The translations under genes were made by a program, and so were the position numbers. Below, one piece after another: positions 9,502 to 17,962 of a stretch of 64,000 bases of DNA. The stretch is from the NCBI GenBank assembly GCA_030833925.1, contig JAURGE010000009.1:1-64000 (forward strand). The letters run 5' to 3'. The notes under the pieces were generated by a model. It saw only the letters and a list, made by a program, of their open reading frames with translations. It was not told the DNA's origin and did no database searches. Numbering within the stretch: the first letter of the stretch is position 1; every line of letters starts with the position of its first letter. The stretch is from Alphaproteobacteria bacterium (GTDB lineage Bacteria; Pseudomonadota; Alphaproteobacteria; Bin95).

Positions 9502-10109
9502 GCGCCCCTGAAGTGTTGAAAAAGGCTGATGGCCTAATTGATCGACGCGTATTCGTGGCAAACCTAATGCATGGGAGATCTGATGATCTTCTAGTTGTGG
9601 CTGGTCTTGGTTCGCCCTGCTACGACCTAATGGCAGCGGGAGATCACCCGCTGAATTTCTACCTTTGGGGAGCCATGGGCGGAGCGGTGCCAATGGCAGT
9701 TGGGCTAGCTGCTGCGCAACCATCAAAACGAGTACTAGCATTAACAGGAGACGGCGAAGTTCTTATGGGCCTTACCGGTCTAGCAACTGCTGGCGCCGAA
9801 GGATTGCAGAACATAGTGGTGATAGTGCTCGACAATGGACGGTATGGCGAAACTGGTCAGCAATTGACTCATACTGCCCGTGGCGTTGATCTAGTGCAAA
9901 CGGCGGTAGGACTTGGCTTTAAGTCGACCCGAAGGGTTGATACAATAGAAGAAGCCTCGGAACTGCGTGACTGGATGCGGACTGTTCAAGGCCCCGCTTT
10001 TGCGGCTGTACATATCAGCCCGGAAGCCGCTGGTATGTCGCTACCACCACAAGACGGCACATTCCTGAAGACGCGCTTCCGCGAGCGTCTTGGAATACCG
10101 CCACGGTAA
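9498..10109 (+). CDS. TPP-dependent decarboxylase beta/PP-domain subunit (ComE-like)
   Basis: GGAVPMAVGLAAAQPSKRVLALTGDGEVLMGLTGLATAG...VIVLDNGRYGETG: TPP-binding GDG...N motif; 4-nt overlap with the alpha subunit. Confidence 0.8.
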   Translation: MSAPEVLKKADGLIDRRVFVANLMHGRSDDLLVVAGLGSPCYDLMAAGDHPLNFYLWGAMGGAVPMAVGLAAAQPSKRVLALTGDGEVLMGLTGLATAGAEGLQNIVVIVLDNGRYGETGQQLTHTARGVDLVQTAVGLGFKSTRRVDTIEEASELRDWMRTVQGPAFAAVHISPEAAGMSLPPQDGTFLKTRFRERLGIPPR

Positions 10110-10111
10110 TC

Positions 10112-11344
10112 GTGAACCGCTACTTAAACCTTGGTTTTTTAGCAGCCGGCGTGTTTGTCTTAATGAGTGCATCTGCGCGCGGTGTATCCGAAACTTTTGC
10201 CGTTTTCCTTCTGCCAGTGAGCAAAGAATTTGGATGGACTCGAGCAGAGGCGGCAAGCGTCTATGCCCTTGGCATGTTGTTCTTGGGAATATTTTCGCCT
10301 GTCGCTGGAAAGCTTTTCGATAAATTTGGACCACGCCTGCTGTTCCCACTGGGAATGGCCTGCCTTGCAAGCGGGCCGTTGCTGGCATCTCAACTTACTG
10401 TTCTGTGGCACTTTTACTTCTGCTTAAGCCTGCTTGTGGGATTTGGTGCAGCAGCTCTCGGCATAGCGGTGCAATCGGCATTGTTGGCACGTTGGTTTCA
10501 ACAATCGCTCACCACAGCTGTTGCAGTGGTATCCGGTGCAGCTGGGGTTGGCGTAATGATATTTTCTCCAATGGCGCAAGCTTTCATCGATGAACTAGGC
10601 TGGAGACATGCCTACGCTTCAATAGGAATTATTGTTTGCTGTGTTGGTCTAATTGTTCTGATTGCACCTTGGCGCAGGATTGCCGAAGGACGGCCAGATC
10701 TGCGCCGGCACAGACCCTCAACAGGCAACGAATTAAATACCGACTGGACATTCGCAACCGCGGTTAGATCTAGACCCTACTGGGCACTGTCTGCAGTTCA
10801 TTTTCTAACCGCAATTTCTATGTTCGCGGTTCAACCGCAGGTGGTCGCCTTCCTAGTTGAACATGGGACTGATCCTGTTACCGCAGCCAATGCATTTGGA
10901 GTGTCTGGCATATCAGCAACATGTGGACTTCTCGTTTTTGGAATAATTGCAGACCGGTACGGCGCACTCCTCTCCGTGACCTTGTCATACAGCCTAACAA
11001 TACTTGGGTACATCCTACTTTTTATTATGTTGGTCAGTCCCTCAAACTTTGTGCTCTGGGCATTTGTAATTTCCTACGGCGCAAGCTTTGGCAGTCGTGG
11101 GCCTGTCATTTCTGCTCTTACCGCGAGAATATTTGGCCGGGGCCCAGACCTAGGTTTAATTATGGGTGCAATCTTTCTGTGCATGGGTACGGGTGCCGCC
11201 GTTGGAGCAACCATGGGTGGGTTAATACATGACCTAACCGATGGTTACATCTTCGTGATTGCTTGGTCTCTGACTGCAATCTGTATCCCAGTCTTAATCT
11301 TCTGGACCATACCTGAACTCAAGCGCGCTGCCTTAAGACGTTAG
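10112..11344 (+). CDS. MFS transporter (OFA/monocarboxylate-like)
   Basis: GTG start directly after the TPP beta stop; 410-aa 12-TM pattern, GKLFDKFGPRLLFPLG. Confidence 0.82.
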   Translation: MNRYLNLGFLAAGVFVLMSASARGVSETFAVFLLPVSKEFGWTRAEAASVYALGMLFLGIFSPVAGKLFDKFGPRLLFPLGMACLASGPLLASQLTVLWHFYFCLSLLVGFGAAALGIAVQSALLARWFQQSLTTAVAVVSGAAGVGVMIFSPMAQAFIDELGWRHAYASIGIIVCCVGLIVLIAPWRRIAEGRPDLRRHRPSTGNELNTDWTFATAVRSRPYWALSAVHFLTAISMFAVQPQVVAFLVEHGTDPVTAANAFGVSGISATCGLLVFGIIADRYGALLSVTLSYSLTILGYILLFIMLVSPSNFVLWAFVISYGASFGSRGPVISALTARIFGRGPDLGLIMGAIFLCMGTGAAVGATMGGLIHDLTDGYIFVIAWSLTAICIPVLIFWTIPELKRAALRR

Positions 11345-11428
11345 TTATTTTTCGGCTGCAGAAGAATCCCGACTGTGTAAAACCAGTCCAACTGAACTAA
11401 TGAATGCAAGCACTCTATAAGCTGATTT

Positions 11429-12379
11429 TTACTTCATTAGAGGCCGAACATTTTCTTGGAATTCCCGCATCCGATCTAGGGTCTTTTCCAACGTGGTACC
11501 TGCCGTTGAAATAACCACAGTAGAAACCCCAATGTCCTTCAGAGCATTTAAATCATCTGCACGAGCCTGAGCGGAACCCGTCAAAAACTGGCGGGTACCC
11601 TCACGGTTCTTCTGTTCTTCGGAAAAATGAAACGGCGCATTATAAGCAAGGGTGATTTCGTCCGGACTACGGCCAGCCGCTTCAACTTTTTTCCAAAGTT
11701 GATCTCGAGCCGCCAAGTATCTATCAGGTGTGTCCAGAGGTTGTCGCGGGTTGGCGCCTAATGGGTACCAACCGTCAGCAAGTTCCGCGACCCGCCGCTG
11801 AGCACGCCCCGACTCACCGCCAATCCAAATGGGAGGATGCGGTTTTTGAAGAGGTTGAGGGCGGAATGCTATATTTGAGAAGCTAGACCATTGGCTTGAA
11901 TGGGTAGGGTCTTCTTCCGTCCAAACTTTTTTAAATATTCGGATGTAGTCGTCAGTTACAGCACCGCGGTTATCAAAATCTGCGCCGATTGCGTCAAACT
12001 CTTCTCTCATCCATCCTGTCCCACAACCAACGATAACACGCCCCCCCGACAACTGATCAGTTGTTGCCAAGGACTTCGCCGCTAACAAAGGCTCTCGGTG
12101 TGGAACAACCATCACGGAGGTCAGAAGCTTCGCCTTCTTGGTCATAGCTGCCACATAAGCCAGCAATGTAAGCTGCTCCATACACTCACCACCAACACGA
12201 CCAGGAAAATCACCCGCCTCCGAATATGGATATCTGCTATCGATATCTTTCGGGACAACGATATGGTCAGAAACGATCAACACTTCATAGCCAAGCGCTT
12301 CTCCCTCTGTGACGATTGCTTGGATACAAGCTGGGTCCGTCATAGGCCCACGATGTGGGACCTGAACTCCTATTTGCAT
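11429..12379 (-). CDS. LLM-class F420-dependent/flavin oxidoreductase (TIGR03619-like)
   Basis: Luciferase-like pattern: GGRVIVGCGTGWMREEFDAIG...RPQPLQKPHPPIWIGGES. Confidence 0.83.
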   Translation of the reverse strand: MQIGVQVPHRGPMTDPACIQAIVTEGEALGYEVLIVSDHIVVPKDIDSRYPYSEAGDFPGRVGGECMEQLTLLAYVAAMTKKAKLLTSVMVVPHREPLLAAKSLATTDQLSGGRVIVGCGTGWMREEFDAIGADFDNRGAVTDDYIRIFKKVWTEEDPTHSSQWSSFSNIAFRPQPLQKPHPPIWIGGESGRAQRRVAELADGWYPLGANPRQPLDTPDRYLAARDQLWKKVEAAGRSPDEITLAYNAPFHFSEEQKNREGTRQFLTGSAQARADDLNALKDIGVSTVVISTAGTTLEKTLDRMREFQENVRPLMK

Positions 12380-12392
12380 GTTGAAATCCTTT

Positions 12393-13193
12393 CTAGCGAT
12401 CTTTCCACTTGGGTGAACGTTTTTCTATGAAAGCATCAATGCCTTCACCTGCATCTTCCGCCAATAGATTTTTAGTCATGACTTCGGAAGTGAATAAATA
12501 GGCATCGTCTAATCCAAGTTCACTTTGACGGTAAAAAGCTTCCTTGCCAATTCGAAGTGTCATCGCCGACTTTGATGCAATTTTCAGGGCTACCGCGTGG
12601 GCCTCGGCATAGGCTTTTCCAGCAGGAACCACCCGGTTTACAAGCCCTATTCGAGCTGCCTCTTCAGCGTCTATTGGATCACCGGTCAGCAACATTTCCA
12701 TAGCATGCTTAGTAGCGACGTTGCGTGAAAGCGCGACCATCGGCGTAGAGCAAAATAGTCCAATATTTACGCCAGGCGTTGAGAAGCTTGCTTTGCTTCC
12801 AGCGAAGGCAAGATCACAGGAGGCAACAAGCTGGCATCCTGCAGCTGTTGCCACGCCCTCAACTGCGGCAATTACAGGCTTCTGTAACCGAACAATCCGG
12901 GTCATCAAGCTCGAACATTGCGCCATAAGCCAACTGTAGTAGTCCCTGGACTGATTGGCGCGAACCTCCTTGAGATCGTGGCCAGCAGAAAACGCTGGTC
13001 CATCATGGCAAAAAACAACAACACGCACTGAAGGATCTTTATCGATAGCTTCTAGAATCTCATGAAGTTCAGCTAGCATGCCCTCCGACAACGGATTACG
13101 CTGCTCCGATCGATTAAGAGTCAACGTTGCAACGCCAGATTCGTCCCTGCGCAATACGAAGGGCGTTTTAGCTGGTGGCGGTTTACCTATCAT
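12393..13193 (-). CDS. Enoyl-CoA hydratase/isomerase family protein
   Basis: FSAGHDLKE, KPVIAAVEGVATAAGCQLVASCDLAFA crotonase signature. Confidence 0.9.
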   Translation of the reverse strand: MIGKPPPAKTPFVLRRDESGVATLTLNRSEQRNPLSEGMLAELHEILEAIDKDPSVRVVVFCHDGPAFSAGHDLKEVRANQSRDYYSWLMAQCSSLMTRIVRLQKPVIAAVEGVATAAGCQLVASCDLAFAGSKASFSTPGVNIGLFCSTPMVALSRNVATKHAMEMLLTGDPIDAEEAARIGLVNRVVPAGKAYAEAHAVALKIASKSAMTLRIGKEAFYRQSELGLDDAYLFTSEVMTKNLLAEDAGEGIDAFIEKRSPKWKDR

Positions 13194-13253
13194 TTGGGAT
13201 CTTTCTCCCCAGATTGATTATTGAAAGACTAAAGGGGTAAGCCATAAAGGCCA

Positions 13254-13706
13254 ATGGGGGGGGGTAGCATGGAAGAGTATGAGGTAGGGGTGGCGCTGAA
13301 TGCCGAAGAATTTACTCGACGGATGCACCAGTTGGTACCTATTTCTGGCCAGCTTGGAATTGTTGCTACATCACTTGCGAAAAGCGGTGAAGCGGTCGTT
13401 CGTTTACCGTACCTTGCAGATTTAGTTCGGCCAGGGGGTTCTATATCAGGCCCTGCAGTTATGGCATTAATAGACGTAGCAATATTTGCTGGGATTAATG
13501 GTCACTTCGGTTGGACCCCCATGGCAATGACGGCTAATCTGAACACAACTTTTTTAAAACCGCCGAAACTTGAAGATCTTATAGGTTGCGCAAAACCGCT
13601 GCGACTAGGCCGAAGATTGGCGTTCTTTGAGGTCCATGTTTACTCATCATCAGACCAAGGCTCAGTAGTTGCTCATGGCACAGGATCATACGCCCTTCCA
13701 CAATAG
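13254..13706 (+). CDS. PaaI-family hot-dog thioesterase
   Basis: GGSISGPAVMALIDVAIFAGINGHFG...LNTTFLKPPK; an alternative start is ATG at 13269. Confidence 0.8.
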   Translation: MGGGSMEEYEVGVALNAEEFTRRMHQLVPISGQLGIVATSLAKSGEAVVRLPYLADLVRPGGSISGPAVMALIDVAIFAGINGHFGWTPMAMTANLNTTFLKPPKLEDLIGCAKPLRLGRRLAFFEVHVYSSSDQGSVVAHGTGSYALPQ

Positions 13707-13757
13707 CGCTACTATATTACCCCATGCACAAATATCGGAAAATTAGTCATTTTTTCA

Positions 13758-13786
13758 TTGACGAATACGGCAGAGGTCCTTAATAC
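13758..13786 (+). promoter_or_regulatory. Sigma70-type promoter of rplM-rpsI
   Basis: TTGACG (13758-13763), 17-nt spacer, TAATAC (13781-13786), 62 nt upstream of the rplM ATG. Confidence 0.65.
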
Positions 13787-13801
13787 ACGCTTCTTTGCAA
13801 C

Positions 13802-13817
13802 TGGCGCCTAGGCGCCA
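13802..13817 (+). promoter_or_regulatory. Perfect 16-bp palindrome in the rplM leader
   Basis: TGGCGCCTAGGCGCCA is its own reverse complement and lies between the predicted start of transcription and the rplM ATG. Confidence 0.5.
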
Positions 13818-13848
13818 CATTGTTACTTTTGACTGGAGCAGGCAAGTG

Positions 13849-14328
13849 ATGACCACTGTCTCGGCCAAGCCAGGAGAAGTCGCACGCGACTGGTATGTAA
13901 TCGATGCGGAGGGGCTTGTTCTCGGCCGCTTGGCTGCAATGGTTGCTATGCGCCTCCGTGGCAAACACAAGCCATCGTATACCCCTCACGTTGACTGCGG
14001 TGACCATATTGTCATCATCAACGCTGAGAAGGTTGCACTGACTGGAAACAACAAACGGGAAACCAAGACCTACTATTGGCATACCGGTTATCCCGGAGGG
14101 ATCAAGGGGCGCACTGCCCGTCAAGTCCTAGAAGGCGAATTTCCAGAGCGCGTTATCGAAAAAGCGGTCGAGAGAATGATGCCGAAGACCAAGCTTGCCC
14201 GAGCCGCAATGAAAAAATTGCACGTATACGGCGGCCCAGAACATTCCCACGATGCTCAGCAACCCCAGCCTCTAGATGTTGCCGGTCTGAACGTCAAAAA
14301 TGCCCAGCGTCCGCGGAGGACCCGTTGA
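13849..14328 (+). CDS. rplM: 50S ribosomal protein L13
   Basis: [52 protein letters not shown]...; ATG at 13849. Confidence 0.96.
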   Translation: MTTVSAKPGEVARDWYVIDAEGLVLGRLAAMVAMRLRGKHKPSYTPHVDCGDHIVIINAEKVALTGNNKRETKTYYWHTGYPGGIKGRTARQVLEGEFPERVIEKAVERMMPKTKLARAAMKKLHVYGGPEHSHDAQQPQPLDVAGLNVKNAQRPRRTR

Positions 14329-14834
14329 TGAACGATGAAACTCGCACCCTAGCAGATCTGAAGGATGCACTCGACGGCGATAGCGCCTCGGCTGGAAATG
14401 CTCCAAACGAGGCTTCGGTTTCGGTTGCAGAGCCCGTGATTGATCAGTTCGGACGCAGTTATGGAACTGGACGTCGGAAATCGTCAGTAGCCCGCGTTTG
14501 GATTAAACCTGGCAAGGGGAAGATGACGGTAAACGGTAAGCTGGTTACTGATTACTTTGCCCGCCCTACCCTTCAAATGCATGCTTTAGCACCATTCGCC
14601 ATAGCGGATCGCCTTAACCAGTACGATCTAATGTGTACAGTAAAAGGTGGCGGTTTATCCGGTCAGGCCGGTGCCGTTCGGCACGGACTTACCAGGGCGC
14701 TTATAGCTTTTGAACCAACGCTTCGTCCGGCTCTGAAACAAGCTGGATTTGTGACACGTGACAGCCGTGTGGTTGAACGTAAAAAGTACGGTCGCGCTAA
14801 AGCACGCCGCAGCTTCCAATTCTCGAAGCGCTAA
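14328..14834 (+). CDS. rpsI: 30S ribosomal protein S9
   Basis: [27 protein letters not shown]...[19 protein letters not shown]...[12 protein letters not shown] overlaps the rplM stop. Confidence 0.96.
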   Translation: MNDETRTLADLKDALDGDSASAGNAPNEASVSVAEPVIDQFGRSYGTGRRKSSVARVWIKPGKGKMTVNGKLVTDYFARPTLQMHALAPFAIADRLNQYDLMCTVKGGGLSGQAGAVRHGLTRALIAFEPTLRPALKQAGFVTRDSRVVERKKYGRAKARRSFQFSKR

Positions 14835-14917
14835 GCCGATACCTGAAAAAAATACAATAAAATCAAAGGCCTCACTGCGGTGGGGCCTTTTTTTTATGGA
14901 AGCACGTAGAGGCACGT
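14811..14917 (+). repeat. Copy 1 of rpsI 3'-end/terminator direct repeat
   Basis: Encodes SFQFSKR*, then ...AAGCCGATACCTG...AATCAAAGGCCTCACTGCGGTGGGGCCTTTTTTTTTATGGAAGCACGTAG; matches 16158-16264. Confidence 0.9.
14865..14895 (+). terminator. Rho-independent terminator after rpsI
   Basis: AAAGGCCTCAC-TGCG-GTGGGGCCTTT stem (11 bp, one G.U) followed by a T tract. Confidence 0.9.
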
Positions 14918-15033
14918 GACAGAAATACGCCTCCTGAAAACATTAGATTTTTTGGCAGGTTACAGTTCTCCACTTTTACACGCCTGAGGCACGCCAAAGA
15001 ACATTTGACAAAAGAATTGTTCGAGATGACGCT

Positions 15034-15054
15034 TAATTATCTCAATGATAATTA
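15034..15054 (+). promoter_or_regulatory. Inverted repeat upstream of the DLH-like gene, possible operator
   Basis: TAATTATC-TCAAT-GATAATTA, 8-bp arms, 12 nt before the ATG at 15067. Confidence 0.35.
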
Positions 15055-15066
15055 GGGCTCTGACCG

Positions 15067-15906
15067 ATGAAAGCTATTCTCGTTAAACTAGGGTGCTTAT
15101 TGATATTAAGCTTAGGGTTCTCACTAACATCAGCAAACGCAATTGCTGGCGAACGTTGTTCAAAAATTACTAATCGTTGTTTTGAATGGCCACTTGCCCC
15201 GCATGGAACACAGTTTGAAAAAATTTCCACAAATGGTGTTTGGAGCAAACCTGAGGGTAGCGGACCCTTTCCAGCACTGATAATTGCTGAAAGCTGTGGC
15301 GGATCAAAACCTACTACTGACAAGTTTTGGCCTGAATATTTTAAAAGCCTTGGATTTGCGACTTATACGCCCAGAGTACTTGCGCAATTCAATCAAAAAT
15401 ATTGCCCAAATTTAAAATTTGTTGTCAGCAATGAGAACAGGCTAAAAATGGCGCGAATTCTTTACTCTGCATTAGACGAAATGCGTAATAAAGAATATGT
15501 CGATAAGAATTCAATTGGTATTATTGGTTTCTCTTTAGGTGGACTTGTTATTCGCGATGTTGGCGAGATCAAAGACCTGAAATCCCCTGAAGGAAACAAA
15601 TTTAAATATGCCGTGAATGTTTACGGATATTGTACCCTACTAGAACGCCAGGGTGATAATATTCCAACCCTCATGTTGCTTGCAGAAAATGACAATGTGG
15701 GTGGCAAAATGAAATACTGCGATGAAGCCAAGGCAAAGAATTTTGAAAACATGACTTGGCACACAATCGCAGGTGCCTGGCACGCCTTTGATGATCCTTC
15801 AGCTGATGGCAAAACTGATCCAGGTAAAAACAAAATGAAATATAGTAAGAGTGCTACAGAGGAGGCGAAGTCAGTCATAAAAGACTTCGTGATGAAAAAT
15901 AAATAA
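15067..15906 (+). CDS. Secreted dienelactone hydrolase-like alpha/beta hydrolase
   Basis: N-terminal signal peptide (MKAILVKLGCLLILSLGFSLTSANAIAGE), nucleophile elbow GFSLGG, late GAWHAFDD histidine. Confidence 0.75.
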   Translation: MKAILVKLGCLLILSLGFSLTSANAIAGERCSKITNRCFEWPLAPHGTQFEKISTNGVWSKPEGSGPFPALIIAESCGGSKPTTDKFWPEYFKSLGFATYTPRVLAQFNQKYCPNLKFVVSNENRLKMARILYSALDEMRNKEYVDKNSIGIIGFSLGGLVIRDVGEIKDLKSPEGNKFKYAVNVYGYCTLLERQGDNIPTLMLLAENDNVGGKMKYCDEAKAKNFENMTWHTIAGAWHAFDDPSADGKTDPGKNKMKYSKSATEEAKSVIKDFVMKNK

Positions 15907-15965
15907 CAGCTGAAACATTGGCGTCTGATTAGACGCTTCAGAAAACACTTTTCCTACCCTGACTA

Positions 15966-16012
15966 CGGCACCATTATTCCTATCAATTGATGGTTGATGG
16001 TGCCGTTTTTTT
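15966..16012 (+). terminator. Rho-independent terminator after the DLH-like gene
   Basis: CGGCACCAT...ATGGTGCCG (9-bp perfect stem) followed by TTTTTTT. Confidence 0.8.
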
Positions 16013-16157
16013 ACTTAGCATGCTTAAATATGCAGGCACCCAAAGGGCTAAGACTATTAACGCTTAAGCATTATATTTTTACGGGCCACAAGCGAAGCAC
16101 GCTGGAGGCACGCGGCAGAATAATGCGAATTCTCTCAATGGTTACAATAAGTTACAC

Positions 16158-16264
16158 AGCTATCAGTTTACGAAGCGATAAGCCGATACCTGTAAAAACA
16201 CAACACAATCAAAGGCCTCACTACGGTGGGGCCTTTTTTTATGGAAGCGCGTAGGAAGCACGTA
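16158..16264 (+). repeat. Copy 2 of rpsI 3'-end/terminator direct repeat
   Basis: AGC TAT CAG TTT ACG AAG CGA TAA encodes SYQFTKR*, then AGCCGATACCTG...AATCAAAGGCCTCACTACGGTGGGGCCTTTTTTTATGGAAGCGCGTAG. Confidence 0.9.
16211..16240 (+). terminator. Duplicated rpsI-type terminator
   Basis: AAAGGCCTCAC-TACG-GTGGGGCCTTT plus T tract; near-identical to 14865-14895. Confidence 0.85.
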
Positions 16265-16400
16265 GTTTTCTTACTTTGCAGAGTTAGAAAGGCTTGAATT
16301 CATCACCTTTTTGATTTTTTCGCATCGTCCGGAAGCTGAACAATTGAAAAAAAATAAATCGCTATAATTTCTCCTGAGCGAACAGATGTAGGATTGAGCT

Positions 16401-16619
16401 ATGAGATATGAATTTGTGTTAACTGCCAGACATGGCAGGGACTTAGTGGACATAAGTACCAAAAGTAATGACGAGACTTTAAAAGAGGATCTGATAGTTG
16501 GAATGCTATTCGAAGCACAAGAAATTTTAGGATTAGAAGTCGAGAGTTGGAAATTAATTAGATTTGAGAAAAACAGAGAAATTGAGGTTGAATTAATAAA
16601 AGAAGGCGATATCGACTAA
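16401..16619 (+). CDS. Small hypothetical protein (72 aa)
   Basis: Open ATG-initiated frame in an AT-rich region, no competing ORF; no recognised domain. Confidence 0.45.
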   Translation: MRYEFVLTARHGRDLVDISTKSNDETLKEDLIVGMLFEAQEILGLEVESWKLIRFEKNREIEVELIKEGDID

Positions 16620-16641
16620 GCCTAATTATTTACAACCCAAT

Positions 16642-17256
16642 TTATTCCCAAATAGCCCACCAAGAGGATTTTAAAGATTTTCTGCATTGCGCAAGCTGTT
16701 GTCCATATACCACAGAATTGGCCTGCACCTTTTTTGCGACCTTCATCAGCCATTTTTTCTTGAGGTAGGTCTTTCGTTTCCACCCACCATGACCTTCGTG
16801 ATATGCAAGATATAAATTATAAGCGTCATTTTTTTTGATTCTTAATTGCTTAAACGAAATATTATTGTACCACCCTAAGAAATTGACTGAGTCCTCATAG
16901 TTAGTTCTTCTAGCGGAGCTATCCCCGGTAGATCTCTGATAATCGCGCCAAGTTCCATCAAGTGCTTGAACATATCCATACGCGGTTGACTGACGCCACC
17001 AAAGTGGGATGCCTAAAAAGGTCTTTCTAGGTGTTTTAGCGTCATGAACGTAACTAGATTCCTGACGAATAATGGCTAGCTGAACTTGCATTGGAAGTCC
17101 GTATTTCTTCTCGACATCAAAGGAAGAGAGATACCAACTTCTTTTTTCACTAAAAATATCACACGCATTATCAGGGTTATCTGGAATACTTGGCGCACAA
17201 GAGGTGAGCAATAAAAGGAAAAAAACTGCCCCAATGTTAAAAACGCTGCGCATCAT
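16642..17256 (-). CDS. Lipoprotein with lytic transglycosylase (SLT-like) domain
   Basis: Lipobox-like LLLLTSCAP; LAIIRQESSY, STAYGYVQALDGTW, YLAYHEGHGGW are SLT motifs. Confidence 0.78.
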   Translation of the reverse strand: MMRSVFNIGAVFFLLLLTSCAPSIPDNPDNACDIFSEKRSWYLSSFDVEKKYGLPMQVQLAIIRQESSYVHDAKTPRKTFLGIPLWWRQSTAYGYVQALDGTWRDYQRSTGDSSARRTNYEDSVNFLGWYNNISFKQLRIKKNDAYNLYLAYHEGHGGWKRKTYLKKKWLMKVAKKVQANSVVYGQQLAQCRKSLKSSWWAIWE

Positions 17257-17299
17257 AACAGGGTACTTTTAACCCTGATGCCCGACATTAGAAACAGAA

Positions 17300-17962
17300 T
17301 TACCACCGTCTTGCCATCCGGCGCTGCTTAAGCGCGGCAAATATCCCGTCTGATCTAGGCACGTTATTACGCAGTTTATCGAAAAGCTCTGCAGCCTTCT
17401 TTGGAAACCTCATCGCATCGTCTAACCGGCGATCAAGAAATGCCCATGTTTCTCTCGACCCTTCTGAAGTATCGTTAAGCCAGTAGCTCACCGTTGAAAC
17501 ATATACAGCAGCTACCAAGCCTCGCTTCGTATACCAGTTAAAGTCAGAAGACCGATCTCCAACCGCCTTCCAAATTTCATCGGCTGTTTTGGCAAGGGCT
17601 CGAAGGCCACGAGCGGCATTCTGGGGACGCGAAAGCAATCCAAACCCTAGTCGCACTGCTTCCTTTTGCTCAGCTACCCCCTCAAGACGCAAACGCACCA
17701 ACGCCGCCACTTTTTCTTTGGTTCGCAAAGGCATCGTTTCCATTTCAATAAACGCCGCCACCATGTTTCTGTCTGCGACTTCAGAATGGAACTGCGCAGC
17801 CTCTGCTGGACCATCTGGAAATGCACGCACTGCATCGATTTTGGGATATCCCGCGTCTACAGCTCCCGCCTCTAGCGCAGCGAGGGTCCAGCCATCAAAA
17901 GGAATATGCGCCAAAGCGGCGTCTAGGATTGCCAAACGAAAATCTTCTTTCACGATACTCAT
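17300..17962 (-). CDS. COQ9 family protein
   Basis: LDAALAHIPFDGWTLAALEAGAVDAGY...YTKRGLVAAVYVSTVSYWLNDTSEG matches COQ9-type proteins. Confidence 0.85.
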   Translation of the reverse strand: MSIVKEDFRLAILDAALAHIPFDGWTLAALEAGAVDAGYPKIDAVRAFPDGPAEAAQFHSEVADRNMVAAFIEMETMPLRTKEKVAALVRLRLEGVAEQKEAVRLGFGLLSRPQNAARGLRALAKTADEIWKAVGDRSSDFNWYTKRGLVAAVYVSTVSYWLNDTSEGSRETWAFLDRRLDDAMRFPKKAAELFDKLRNNVPRSDGIFAALKQRRMARRW

